A DNA stretch of 30,103 nucleotides from a virus. The notes under the pieces are model-generated. The model searched no databases, had not been told where the DNA came from, and saw only the letters and a list, made by a program, of their open reading frames with translations. The stretch covers positions 1 to 30,103 of IMG/VR virus record IMGVR_UViG_3300009001_000058; one strand, given 5' to 3'. Both the position numbers and the translations under genes were made by a program. Below, piece after piece: positions 18,550 through 27,195 of the stretch. Each line of letters opens with the position of its first letter. The stretch's first letter is position 1.

Positions 18550-20582
18550 CTAACCACCTTAAAGTAGAAATTATCATCGAAGTATTTAGTTGTTCCATTT
18601 TGGTCAACTCTAAATACAAACTTATAGAATCGTTCAGGTTGTAATCCGTTAAACCAAAAGTTAAAATAGTTACCCTCGGAGTCACAACTTACTTTAGTAT
18701 AATTAGTATCAAACGGGATAATTACTTGCTCCGTTTCAGCGTCAACTACCGAGTAATATGAGGTAGTTGGTAAATAGTTCACTATCGTGTAACCCGATGA
18801 TGTGGAGAATGTTCTTGCTGGGAATCTATCTCTACCATAAACTCTAACTTTAGCTTTAGATGTTTCTTTGTATTCGGTAGATAAATTCTTAACATATACA
18901 ATCATATCATCAGAACTTAATGCGTTAAGTGAGCCTGTCACAAACGATGAATCATCCCATCTAACCTCAAGAGTGGGTGGGTAAATTGTATTGGTGTCTG
19001 AAGAGAAGAACTTAATTGAACCTAATTTACGAGTTGATGATTCATCACCATTTGTCTTCTTAATGATTAGACCATTATTTGTACGAGTACCATCTAACCA
19101 CTCGTTTACATAGTCAGTAACTTCAACATTTAGATTATCGGTGTATTTGGTAAATGATTGTTTGTAATGTACACCACTACCAAACGATGCGGTATACCAA
19201 GTACCACCACCTTGATTAGTTACCCACCGTGCTTCATAGTAGATGTCAGTATATTCTGCGCCCGTTGGGATTAAAGTAGCATCGGTAGTAACGGTCAAGT
19301 TATCAATTGAACCTGTAAACTCACCACTACCACTACCAAAAACAGCCCATCTTAAATAATGGGTTCCAGTTTGTTGTGAGTTAAAGTAGTATGTGTTAAA
19401 TCCACTTGAGGTTATAGAAGTACGTTCTACCAAGAACTTACCATCTGGCTCCATAACATCAAATGAAATTTCATCATAGTGACCAACACTTGCAGTAAAA
19501 CTTGCAGTATATCCAAGACCTTCAATTACCGACAAACTTCTATTTAATGTAGCGCCACTAAAGTTTGATGAAGACATTACAAGAACATTACCAATCACAC
19601 TTGCTGTGGTGGACTCACCATCACGACCCGTAATCAATTCATTTAGTACATACGTTGATGGTAGTGGTCCATCAATGTTGTATTCATCTTGAACAAGAGA
19701 GCCAGAAGTTACTTCTTTGTTTACATAAAAATTATCAAATCTGCCAGCAACACCATCACTACCATCAGTATCAAAATAAGTCCATTGTAATTTGTGTATA
19801 CCTGTTGAGTTTGGGGAAACTTGTATTGATTGAGTTACGCTCTCTATGATATTATTCGCATATACATATCCATCTTGGGTACTTCCATTTCCACTACCAT
19901 CCGGTTCGTATACTCTAAAATCTACACCATTAAGGCTACCAATGTTCATTTCGAAATAAATATTGTAGGTAGTACCGAACTGCATATACGCATCGAGGTT
20001 TACAGTTCCACCACCAAAGTATGATGCTGAAAATTGTAGAGCCCCATCGACTACATTGATAGATGGTGATGTACCATCTGACCCAACAATTGATTGTGTT
20101 AGGGATAGGTCACCAGCCGAAGCCAAGAAATCATAATAAACATCAAGACCTGGCAGTTGAGCAGGAGTTGCTGCTTTACCAACTGTTGAATTTTCAACAT
20201 CCCAAATAGACCCACTTGCCTTGTAAACCCAACTTGAATCAACTTCGATGTGAGGTGTATCTGATTCAGAACCGAATCCCTCTTGCCACGATTCTTTAAC
20301 GGGATAAACATACAAGTCGTAGTCGGATGCGATTCCTCTACTTTCGACATTTTCCAATCTCAATCGGTATTGTGGTGATGTGATTTCACCATTAACAATA
20401 GAAGATGAAATGTTAGTTAGGTCAAATTGAACCAATGCTCTACTATTGCCTAATAGGGTTTTGTTGTTAGTATCGTAAAACTTACCAACTTCAAGAATTT
20501 CATCCTTACCAGTATTTTGATTCTTACGATGAGAATCTTCATAGATTGTGGTGTCTTTATTTGGATATATTCTGTAAATCAT
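18546..20582 (-). CDS. Structural protein with DNRLRE-type domain interrupted by two related beta modules
   Basis: The 678-residue protein begins with a DNRLRE-like segment (residues about 1-125): paired polar repeats, ALVQFDLT, then YDLYVYPVKESWQEG. The matching second part appears at about 445-541, with NVEVTDYVNEWLDG, NNGLIIKK, SIKFFSSD and PPTLEV. Between them are two regions (about 150-290 and 305-433) similar to each other: FRVYEPDG and FDVMEPDG, and GIHKLQWTYF...RFDNFYV and GTHYLRWAVF...SIDNLTV. These look like carbohydrate-binding-type jelly rolls, though the binding target is unknown. The C-terminal ~130 residues may be a fibronectin-like beta domain. DNRLRE domains are found on secreted and adhesive proteins. 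The gene starts after AAGAGG, ten bases behind gp6. It is probably an adhesin or baseplate decoration. Confidence 0.65.
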   Translation of the reverse strand: MIYRIYPNKDTTIYEDSHRKNQNTGKDEILEVGKFYDTNNKTLLGNSRALVQFDLTNISSSIVNGEITSPQYRLRLENVESRGIASDYDLYVYPVKESWQEGFGSESDTPHIEVDSSWVYKASGSIWDVENSTVGKAATPAQLPGLDVYYDFLASAGDLSLTQSIVGSDGTSPSINVVDGALQFSASYFGGGTVNLDAYMQFGTTYNIYFEMNIGSLNGVDFRVYEPDGSGNGSTQDGYVYANNIIESVTQSIQVSPNSTGIHKLQWTYFDTDGSDGVAGRFDNFYVNKEVTSGSLVQDEYNIDGPLPSTYVLNELITGRDGESTTASVIGNVLVMSSSNFSGATLNRSLSVIEGLGYTASFTASVGHYDEISFDVMEPDGKFLVERTSITSSGFNTYYFNSQQTGTHYLRWAVFGSGSGEFTGSIDNLTVTTDATLIPTGAEYTDIYYEARWVTNQGGGTWYTASFGSGVHYKQSFTKYTDNLNVEVTDYVNEWLDGTRTNNGLIIKKTNGDESSTRKLGSIKFFSSDTNTIYPPTLEVRWDDSSFVTGSLNALSSDDMIVYVKNLSTEYKETSKAKVRVYGRDRFPARTFSTSSGYTIVNYLPTTSYYSVVDAETEQVIIPFDTNYTKVSCDSEGNYFNFWFNGLQPERFYKFVFRVDQNGTTKYFDDNFYFKVVR

Positions 20583-20592
20583 TTTCTACCTC

Positions 20593-22503
20593 TTAAAATA
20601 ATGTTATCACCTTGCCTCTAATGTCAGCGTCTGGATATTTCAATTCAAAAATAGATGGGTCTTTTGGTGGGTAGATAATACCATTCTTCGTTGCGTCCTT
20701 CATATCATAGAAGTTGTTTGAATAGTTTCCTTCTACTTTACAATTAACTTGAAGACCCCCGACCCCATCTTTATCAGGTCTAACAACACTTTGTACACCA
20801 TCAACACTATCTAATAAAACATACACATCGGTCAGTACGATTGGTCTTCCAATTTGCATTCTATCAATGTGGAAGTATTCTTTTAATTTATTAATACATT
20901 TTAAAAGAACCTCGTTTGAGTTGTAGTTTGGAAGTACAATGATTTCAAAGTCGATACCAAAGTTTACAACATATGCATTCTTAATATTCACAGCATCAGT
21001 CAAGATACGATAGTAAGACAAATAGTTTTGTAAGTTTTGTTTAGTAGCAGCATTCAAGTTCTTCAACTTCTTATTGGCGTCATATCCCAATGTATAGAAG
21101 TTGATTGCTAATTGGTTTGCGATAGGATTGTTACCATCATCCAACTTGGTGTTGATTTGCCAATCGGGAGCAACAAACGCTTTAGCAACCGAACCAAATT
21201 GTGGTGGCATTGCGTATGCTCTTAACAAGTAATCCTCGGCCGTCACCGAACGATGTTGTGCTCTAATGTATGCGGCTGCGTTGTTACGGACTTCTTCAAG
21301 TTCTTCTTCGTACTTACCACCACCGGCAGATGCTTCATTGGTTACGGCAACTGAATTTTTAATCACATTATAAACATCAGACACTAACCCAATTGATTCG
21401 TTTTCAAGTACGCGTTCTACAATTGTAGTTAGGTCTGAAGATGGTACATTATCATCTACACCATTACCCACTCTATAAGTTACGGTAAGTGTTGTGTTTG
21501 AAGGAGCCACTCCATATGTTTTAGCATACATAAAGTTTGATGGGTCAATACCTTGGTCAAGGTCACCCGTTGATGGGTATAACGCAGAACCTACATTGTC
21601 TGGGTTTGGTAGAATCTCTTCATCAGCGTTCGATGAGATGCCAGCACCAAATTGAATATCAAGTGCACCTTCATCGGTTACACGAGTCACGAATCGTTTT
21701 GGAACACGGTTTAGTTTTAATAATGCCGGAGTTTCAGTTGCATATGATGACATTGCTAATGAATAATCGGTTGTGTTTGGTACTTCTTCAAAAACAGTGT
21801 CTTGTCCAAGGTATTCTACTTTTGTCCACTCATCATCATCATCATCAGTAATTTTGATTACATCGATGAGGCCGTCATCTTCGAGTCTGATTTTATCATA
21901 AATCTTTGGAGAACCAAAATTAAAAGTTCTTGTTTTTTCAGTACCACTAACTGCCTTTACCAATTTCTTAACAAGGTAATATACCGGCTCATTTGTAGAT
22001 TCATCGGTTTGATAAACTGAAACTTCAGTTGGGTCAAATGAAGATGAGAACGCAAATCTAACTTTACTGATTGTTGAGAATGTAACATTTGTATTTGATG
22101 TAGAACTTACAATCATACCTTCTTTTAGTGTTAATGCGTAATCCCAATTTGGTTTTACATTATCACCACTACCTACGGCTGGTAGTAATTGATATACAGT
22201 TAAGATTGTAGTAGCGGGAACATTTAACTTTGGAGAATATCCAAATGTTTGTGCTATATTAAACACATTTGATTTTTCCTGAGCTTGTTCAAGAATTGAT
22301 TCTCTTAACTGAACATCCGTGTAATATGAAAGAACATCACCAACATATGATGCCATTTCCATAAACATCATACCAGGAGATGCCTCGTTGAAGTCGTTAT
22401 AAGTTTGTGGGAAGTAATTTTTAGAAAAATCAATAAGATTCTTACGGATATCTCCAAAGTCCTTACCAATTAAACTTACATCTTTTTTAATTTTATCAGC
22501 CAT
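20593..22503 (-). CDS. gp6: Baseplate wedge protein gp6 (gpJ-like)
   Basis: At 636 residues it is close to T4 gp6 (about 660). The N-terminal ~90 residues show the gp6/gpJ pattern: FSKNYFPQTYNDFNEASPG, an MASYVGDVLSYYTD segment and LRESILEQAQEKSN followed by FGYSP. Around residues 395-430 there is the conserved RNNAAAYIRAQHRSVTAEDY region common to gpJ-type proteins. In contractile tails, gp6 forms the inner iris of the baseplate that contacts gp25 and gp7 and transmits the contraction signal. The start is preceded by GAGGTATATAA and lies nine bases behind gp25, the usual partner. Confidence is high from both motif and neighbourhood. Confidence 0.9.
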   Translation of the reverse strand: MADKIKKDVSLIGKDFGDIRKNLIDFSKNYFPQTYNDFNEASPGMMFMEMASYVGDVLSYYTDVQLRESILEQAQEKSNVFNIAQTFGYSPKLNVPATTILTVYQLLPAVGSGDNVKPNWDYALTLKEGMIVSSTSNTNVTFSTISKVRFAFSSSFDPTEVSVYQTDESTNEPVYYLVKKLVKAVSGTEKTRTFNFGSPKIYDKIRLEDDGLIDVIKITDDDDDEWTKVEYLGQDTVFEEVPNTTDYSLAMSSYATETPALLKLNRVPKRFVTRVTDEGALDIQFGAGISSNADEEILPNPDNVGSALYPSTGDLDQGIDPSNFMYAKTYGVAPSNTTLTVTYRVGNGVDDNVPSSDLTTIVERVLENESIGLVSDVYNVIKNSVAVTNEASAGGGKYEEELEEVRNNAAAYIRAQHRSVTAEDYLLRAYAMPPQFGSVAKAFVAPDWQINTKLDDGNNPIANQLAINFYTLGYDANKKLKNLNAATKQNLQNYLSYYRILTDAVNIKNAYVVNFGIDFEIIVLPNYNSNEVLLKCINKLKEYFHIDRMQIGRPIVLTDVYVLLDSVDGVQSVVRPDKDGVGGLQVNCKVEGNYSNNFYDMKDATKNGIIYPPKDPSIFELKYPDADIRGKVITLF

Positions 22504-22512
22504 TTATATACC

Positions 22513-22950
22513 TCAAAGAATTGATACACTACCCTGATTGGTTACGAGTATTGTTATATTTTCGTTTGCACCATTTTCTGTAATTTTGAACTTCATTGAT
22601 ATTGAGACCCTATTATAATCCTCTTCAACATTAATAAGTATGTTGTCAATGATAATGTAGGGTAGCCAATATTTTATATCCGCACGTAGAGATGAATCCA
22701 ATGCATCACCAAGGTCTGGGGTCATTTGTTCAAATAGTAACGAGTAGACATCTGTTCCAAAATCAGGTTGAAACGGCCGTTCACCCTTTTGGGTTAATAT
22801 TAAATTTTTTAGATTTGATATTGACTGTTCTTCAGTAGTGTATGAAGATTTAAAAATAGGAGTACCCCCCATTGGTAACATAACACCAATAGCAGTATTC
22901 TTCTTTAAGTCAAGAGGATTTATTTTATATTCAGGCCGGTTTCTTGCCAT
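22513..22950 (-). CDS. gp25: Baseplate wedge protein gp25 (gpW/lysozyme-like fold family)
   Basis: At 145 residues it is close to T4 gp25 (132). The family core at residues about 45-80 is present: SNLKNLILTQKGERPFQPDFGT and then VYSLLFEQM, including the conserved EXR-like ERPF turn. The protein nucleates sheath assembly and joins gp6 in the baseplate core. The ATG overlaps the stop of the preceding gene by one base (TAATG), with an AAGGG Shine-Dalgarno sequence inside that gene. The family is sometimes annotated as lysozyme-related, but its role is structural. Confidence 0.92.
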   Translation of the reverse strand: MARNRPEYKINPLDLKKNTAIGVMLPMGGTPIFKSSYTTEEQSISNLKNLILTQKGERPFQPDFGTDVYSLLFEQMTPDLGDALDSSLRADIKYWLPYIIIDNILINVEEDYNRVSISMKFKITENGANENITILVTNQGSVSIL

Positions 22951-23423
22951 TATTTACCCTTCTTCTTGTCAATAGCTTTCATTAGTTGAGAATAATCTCG
23001 TGTAACTGCGTTTACAACTGCTTGCCCAGCTTCAGTTTGTTGAAGTTGTTGTGCTGATACTTGACCACCCTCTGCTGTTTGGAATGTTGCGTTTTGAGTA
23101 TTAACTCCACCACCCCATGCTTGTGCTTGCGATGCATTAAACACACCACCTTGGCCATTGATACTTCTCCACTCACCACCTTGTGCGGTTTCGTTCAACA
23201 TATCATTTAACAGTGACTTGTTGGTGAATGTTTGTTTGGTTTGTTGTGTAGTCTCAAAGATATGTTCTACATCAAGCGGGTCCGTTTCAACAACCATTGG
23301 TTGTGATTGTTTCATCTCTTTAAGGATAGATTCACGAATTGACTTTTCACTTTTAGCCACTTCCTTCTTCACTTCTTCCTTAATAATAAGTTGAATTGCT
23401 TTAATTAGTTTCTTTGTATCCAT
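22950..23423 (-). CDS. Unknown protein between the spike and gp25 genes
   Basis: The function of this 157-residue protein is not recognised. Residues 3-38 form a strongly charged, Lys/Glu-rich amphipathic helix (LIKAIQLIIKEEVKKEV), followed by a linker. The rest is rich in Gln, Gly, Ala and Thr (NASQAQAWGGG, SAQQLQQTEAGQ) and ends in a short helical segment with a basic tail. Its place between gp5-like and gp25-like genes makes a baseplate, tail-assembly or chaperone role likely. The ATG has no Shine-Dalgarno sequence; the 25 bases upstream are almost pure A/T. The stop overlaps the gp25 start by one base, so the two are probably coupled. Confidence 0.6.
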   Translation of the reverse strand: MDTKKLIKAIQLIIKEEVKKEVAKSEKSIRESILKEMKQSQPMVVETDPLDVEHIFETTQQTKQTFTNKSLLNDMLNETAQGGEWRSINGQGGVFNASQAQAWGGGVNTQNATFQTAEGGQVSAQQLQQTEAGQAVVNAVTRDYSQLMKAIDKKKGK

Positions 23424-23448
23424 AGTAATAAATATAATTTATATATAA
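23424..23448 (-). promoter_or_regulatory. A/T-only gap before the 157-aa gene, possible weak late promoter
   Basis: The 25-base gap is almost entirely A and T. On the minus strand it contains TATAAATT (23436-23443), one base off the T4 late promoter TATAAATA. The ATG follows 12 bases later with no Shine-Dalgarno sequence, which leaves very little leader, so the match may be chance. Confidence 0.2.
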
Positions 23449-24450
23449 TTATTGTTTCATTGTTTGTAATTGAGTTTTTACCCGAGTTATCGTAGATAAT
23501 AGTTGAGGCCCACCAGCCGTTAGTGATGCGACTGGCCCACCAAGGTTGGCAGCAGCAGTTAGTTGTGGTGCTAATTGTAATAGTGCATCGGTGATTGCTT
23601 CCAACTGACTAAATATCGTGTCCATATCAGCTTTCCAACCTTTAGTAGAAATATTAACTGATTTCTTACCACTAATAAGAACTGAATCTTTCTTTGAGTT
23701 TATAATAACTCGTTCGGAGTTGATTACGATTTGTGGTTTTTCATATGAACTTACAGACACCACACCAAGACTGAACTTTTGAGATGGTTGAATTTTTATA
23801 GTTTGTTTAGAACCCAACCAAATAGATGAGTCATCTTTATTGATATCTTCTATAACAAATTTATTATAACCATTTGAAAGGCCAGCGCCGTTTCTAATAA
23901 TAGTTATCGGAGATTCTGGTGTAGTTGAAGACCACGATGGTTTATTTGTTGAATCAGCGTTATCTGGTGTATATCCAAATCTTATTGAATTACCAAATCT
24001 ACCTTCGTGAATGACATCTCCGGCAAATGGTTGTAATTGAGATAAATCAGATACTTCTACGAACTCTTTGTTCTTCTCATCGGTTGATGATGCGTTGTTT
24101 GTGTTAGATACACCAGCACCTGCAAACCCATATGAACCTCCAACAATAAGTCCTTGTAATAAAGTCGAGTTCTTAATTATGTTATTGTTAACATTACCTT
24201 GAAGGGCAAGTGGTGACATATAGTAGAATACCGTTTTACCCGAACCTAATCCTGATATAAAATCAGATGGTCCTTTAAACACTACCACCTGTTCACCAAC
24301 AACAGGAAGTTGTTTTAAGTTTTGGCTTAATGGTTTTGCGTATATACGTTGGCTGTTTATTGCGCCAGTCTTTAATAATGCCTGTATTGAATATGGTCCG
24401 TATTTAGCATCATCTTTTAAATACACTTCAACTACTTGTGCGAATTTCAT
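23449..24450 (-). CDS. gp5: Baseplate central spike/hub protein, gp5-like without a lysozyme domain
   Basis: The 333-residue protein begins with an OB-fold-like region (LPVVGEQVVVFKGP near residue 50). Residues about 135-200 contain the FAGDVIHEGRFGNSIRFGYT and SPITIIRNG segments seen in T4-type hub proteins. Residues about 233-270 have alternating hydrophobic strands (IVINSERVIINSKKDSVLI), as in the start of a spike beta-helix. The end is helical with a Gly/Ala-rich segment. In T4, gp5 is 575 residues with a lysozyme domain between the OB-fold and the beta-helix; no lysozyme motif is visible here, so peptidoglycan cutting must come from another protein or be dispensable. The start overlaps the preceding stop (ATGA) and has a GGAG sequence. 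Confidence 0.75.
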   Translation of the reverse strand: MKFAQVVEVYLKDDAKYGPYSIQALLKTGAINSQRIYAKPLSQNLKQLPVVGEQVVVFKGPSDFISGLGSGKTVFYYMSPLALQGNVNNNIIKNSTLLQGLIVGGSYGFAGAGVSNTNNASSTDEKNKEFVEVSDLSQLQPFAGDVIHEGRFGNSIRFGYTPDNADSTNKPSWSSTTPESPITIIRNGAGLSNGYNKFVIEDINKDDSSIWLGSKQTIKIQPSQKFSLGVVSVSSYEKPQIVINSERVIINSKKDSVLISGKKSVNISTKGWKADMDTIFSQLEAITDALLQLAPQLTAAANLGGPVASLTAGGPQLLSTITRVKTQLQTMKQ

Positions 24451-24809
24451 TCAGCATCTCCATCTTCTTTAGGTAGGTCTTTTTCAACCTCATCAATTGC
24501 GTCCATAAGTTGTTTCTTTTCTTCTTCTGAAAGTAAGAAACCACCCGATTCAGCTGATGTGTTGTCCTTCATCATTCGTTGAACGATTGCCGCAAGTTTG
24601 ATTAGAGCATCATCGTTCCTAACGGAGATGTCAAGGTATTCCTTAATCAAAGGAACTACAACTGCAGCATCGTTCAAGTTCTTGACCATTGGTTCAAGTT
24701 GAGCAATGAGTAGTTTTATTTGTCGGTCTTTCTTTTTCTGATTGCTGTATACATCTGACATTAAATCAGCAAAAGATTTACCTTTAAAGATTTCATCATC
24801 TTTAGTCAT
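24447..24809 (-). CDS. Small acidic helical protein coupled to the late sigma factor, function unknown
   Basis: The 120-residue protein is predicted largely helical with an acidic end (EEKKQLMDAIDEVEKDLPKE). It overlaps the end of the sigma-factor gene by eight bases and the spike gene by four, and has the strongest Shine-Dalgarno sequence in the window (GGAGGAATTCA before ATG). By position it might be a gp33-like late-transcription co-activator, whose T4 version is a similar size (112 residues). I see no sequence motif that proves this, and the hydrophobic-acidic clamp-binding tail expected of T4 gp33 and gp55 is not evident. It could equally be a tail assembly factor. Confidence 0.5.
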   Translation of the reverse strand: MTKDDEIFKGKSFADLMSDVYSNQKKKDRQIKLLIAQLEPMVKNLNDAAVVVPLIKEYLDISVRNDDALIKLAAIVQRMMKDNTSAESGGFLLSEEEKKQLMDAIDEVEKDLPKEDGDAE

Positions 24810-25518
24810 TGAATTCCTCCACTCGGTGAGTTATTGGCAATATACCTTCTTTCATATAATCAATATATAATTCACCATAGATTGATTTCATTCGACCAAC
24901 TACTTTGGTTATATATTGAGTTTGAACGCCAGTTCTCTCTCTAATAAGTATGTAAAGTGCCTTTTTGTTATAAGAATATAAATTGTCTCGTGTTCTGAAT
25001 AGTTCAGTTAAAGAGTCAGCAATTTTTCTATCTCTATCTTTTAAGAATAAAGTGAATACATTGTAGTCCATATAACGAACATAGTAATCCATAAAGTCTT
25101 TGAGAGCATCCATTTGCTGCTTGTCGTAAACTTCATTAACGACATTACGATTGGTATCAATTACTTCAATACCATCACGAGCTTTCATTCTGGCATAGTT
25201 AGCATTGTTTTCGTTAAACAAATAGTTTCTTGCAATTACCGTGAAGTATGAAAATGCTCTACCATTGTCTCCATTAAATTTGTGAATCTTTTCATTTAAG
25301 AATGCAACCACATTCATCTTAACATCCTCATATGGGACATCGAAGTAATATGTCTTGTAGGTGTGGATTACATTCTCTGCTAGTTTATCAAATGGGTAGT
25401 GAATAAATCTATTGTAGATTTTGTTCTTCATTCGTTGGTCATCGCAATTGTTATATGCGTTGATAGCAATCTCTGTAATTTGTGTGAAATACCTTTTACT
25501 CTTTCTCTTCCGACCCAT
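24802..25518 (-). CDS. gp55: Late-transcription sigma factor, gp55-like
   Basis: The 238-residue protein has a sigma-70 region-2-like segment at about 45-110, with a promoter-melting type stretch GRAFSYFTVIARNYLFNEN (86-104) that resembles T4 gp55. A helix-turn-helix-like segment lies at about 184-215 (ALYILIRERTGV followed by QYITKVVGRM), more region-4 character than expected for T4 gp55. The role would be to redirect host RNA polymerase to late phage promoters. It stands directly upstream of the tail and baseplate block that it would be expected to activate. No Shine-Dalgarno sequence is clear. The start overlaps the preceding small membrane protein gene by 23 bases. Confidence 0.8.
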   Translation of the reverse strand: MGRKRKSKRYFTQITEIAINAYNNCDDQRMKNKIYNRFIHYPFDKLAENVIHTYKTYYFDVPYEDVKMNVVAFLNEKIHKFNGDNGRAFSYFTVIARNYLFNENNANYARMKARDGIEVIDTNRNVVNEVYDKQQMDALKDFMDYYVRYMDYNVFTLFLKDRDRKIADSLTELFRTRDNLYSYNKKALYILIRERTGVQTQYITKVVGRMKSIYGELYIDYMKEGILPITHRVEEFND

Positions 25519-25777
25519 AGTATTGTTCTAATTCAGAGATTATTTCATATAAATTTTTAAAGATAAATCCAGTTTCATCATCGGCTTCAAACGAACCTAA
25601 TTTATCAATGTCTTTCATCTTTGCCATTGAAGAGTCAATCTTCTCTGCAACATCAGCGATTACTACCTCTTGTTCCTCAATTGCGTCTTCTAATGCTTCA
25701 TTCTTACGAAGGAGATTGTATGTCGTATATCCTAATAATAAGGTTGAGACTGATAATATGACTATAATTAATACCAT
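25496..25777 (-). CDS. Small membrane-anchored coiled-coil protein, function unknown
   Basis: I do not recognise this 93-residue protein. Residues about 2-20 form one hydrophobic transmembrane helix (VLIIVILSVSTLLLGYTTY) with no lipobox cysteine. A Glu-rich helical region, likely coiled coil, follows (about 24-60), then an SFEADDETGFIFKNLYEI segment and an acidic end. The orientation would place most of the protein on one side of the inner membrane. It begins two bases after the HD-domain gene and its end overlaps the sigma-factor gene by 23 bases, an overlap that is unusually long here. A spanin-like role is conceivable only from shape; nothing in the sequence supports it. Confidence 0.6.
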   Translation of the reverse strand: MVLIIVILSVSTLLLGYTTYNLLRKNEALEDAIEEQEVVIADVAEKIDSSMAKMKDIDKLGSFEADDETGFIFKNLYEIISELEQYYGSEEKE

Positions 25778-25779
25778 AA

Positions 25780-26562
25780 TTAATCTTGTACAATATCTTT
25801 AAATGCATCGAATACACTTGTCGTATTGGTGTTCGAGTTTGTAAATGCTTCAGCCAAGTTACCCTTTTTAGGTCTACCGGTTGTTTTAGTACGAGTAGAT
25901 TTAACTGGATTCATTTCAGATTCCCATCTCTTATTTTCGTATATAGCAGCCATCTGGTCAGCCGTATGCATTATGAATGGGATTGAAGTGGATAGTCTAT
26001 CATCGTTATTATACTTGATATAATATTCTTTGTTATTCTCATCATATAACCCATCAGTCAATCTCATACCAATCATTTCCTCTTCAGTATACTTGATACC
26101 AAAGTGTTGAAGATTGTACATAGTTCGGTCATTAAGATTCATCCAATGAATATTTGAATTAGTCTTATAGATTTTACCCTGATTCTTAACATGCCACTCC
26201 GAATCATTCTTTACATAATAATCCAACTCAGGAGTACCTAGCTTACCAAGGTCGTGGTGAAGTGCTACGAAGATAAGTGTTTCTCTATCGAACTCTTCCA
26301 TAATCATACCGAGGTCTTGCCATAAGTCATACACCTTTAAAGCGTTACGAGTTACACGAAGAACGTGGTCAATGTATCCACCTGGAAAAGCATTGTGGTA
26401 ATGTTCTACCGAAGATGCTGGTGTGTAAATCATACGTTCCTCAAAGTGGTCGTACATTTTATTGAGTGCTTCCAATCGGTCACCCTCAAATGTTTTGTTG
26501 ATTAGTTTACGAAACTTATCGTAGTTTTCTACGAGCTCTTCCGCTGTAAAGAAGTCTAACAT
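25780..26562 (-). CDS. HD-domain metal-dependent phosphohydrolase
   Basis: The 260-residue protein carries an HD superfamily metal site: H66 (GGYIDHVLRV), H103-D104 within ALHHDLGKLG, and D202 (MHTADQMA). These four residues are in the usual order for phosphohydrolases acting on nucleotides or cyclic nucleotides. The substrate cannot be read; nucleotide pool control or removal of an alarmone-type signal is plausible in a phage. Residues 215-260 form a basic, low-complexity tail (TGRPKKGN at 228-235) outside the enzyme core, perhaps for binding nucleic acid or a partner. It begins three bases after clpP and has no evident Shine-Dalgarno sequence, so coupling to clpP translation is likely. Confidence 0.85.
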   Translation of the reverse strand: MLDFFTAEELVENYDKFRKLINKTFEGDRLEALNKMYDHFEERMIYTPASSVEHYHNAFPGGYIDHVLRVTRNALKVYDLWQDLGMIMEEFDRETLIFVALHHDLGKLGTPELDYYVKNDSEWHVKNQGKIYKTNSNIHWMNLNDRTMYNLQHFGIKYTEEEMIGMRLTDGLYDENNKEYYIKYNNDDRLSTSIPFIMHTADQMAAIYENKRWESEMNPVKSTRTKTTGRPKKGNLAEAFTNSNTNTTSVFDAFKDIVQD

Positions 26563-26565
26563 ATT

Positions 26566-27195
26566 TTAAATTATTTTATCGATTATACCACACTCAAGTG
26601 CTTTCTCTGCGGACATAAAGTAGTCGGATGATGAGATACCTTCCCAATACTCTTTATCCATATTTGAATTATCAGCCATTAATTGATTACACTCGTGTTC
26701 TAATTCTTCTGAAAACTTTGCATTAGATTTAACATCACTCAACTTGCCTACTACAATGGTAGATAATTGATGTACCATAATCTTTGAGTGTTTTGATGCA
26801 GCACGAACGCCAGTTCCACAAGTCAATAACAATGCAGCAGCAGACATTGCTGAACCTCTAACAATGATGTTAAATGTAATACCTTGGTCTTTTTGTGATT
26901 GGATGTAGTCAATAAGAGCAAGAGTCTCAATAACATCACCTCCGGGTGAATTTAATAAAATATTGATTGTAGAGAGTTCACCATTAATCTTTTTTAGTAG
27001 TCTAACTTTAGATACGATATCAAAGGTTAACCCACTCGTAATCTCATCTTGGATGAGGATTACGTTATCGGTAGTATCAATACCATAATCAAACTCACGA
27101 TAGTAAGTACGTTGTAAATCACGTTCATCGTTTGAGTCATACCCTACTCTTAAATCGCCAGCACCCGTTGTTGTGCTTCCGTATAGTTCATCCAT
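26566..27195 (-). CDS. clpP: ClpP-type serine protease
   Basis: The 209-residue protein has the ClpP fold motifs: NSPGGDV (82-88, oxyanion loop), GSAMSAAALLLTCG with nucleophile S118, KIMVHQ with H142, and SSSDYFMSAEKAL with D191. All three catalytic residues are therefore present. The residues just before D191 are serines where bacterial ClpP usually has an acidic-Arg pair that senses ring-ring contact, so the oligomer may differ. The first ~35 residues are polar with no evident signal. Phage ClpP-like proteins may serve in capsid maturation or in turnover of host proteins; the gene is not next to capsid genes in this window. Upstream is a 57-base gap containing a 19-base palindrome. No Shine-Dalgarno sequence is clear. 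Confidence 0.9.
   Translation of the reverse strand: MDELYGSTTTGAGDLRVGYDSNDERDLQRTYYREFDYGIDTTDNVILIQDEITSGLTFDIVSKVRLLKKINGELSTINILLNSPGGDVIETLALIDYIQSQKDQGITFNIIVRGSAMSAAALLLTCGTGVRAASKHSKIMVHQLSTIVVGKLSDVKSNAKFSEELEHECNQLMADNSNMDKEYWEGISSSDYFMSAEKALECGIIDKII

Noticed and set aside
22513-22950. Lysozyme activity for gp25
   Set aside because: Older annotations call this family lysozyme-like, but its established role is structural and no catalytic motif is claimed here.
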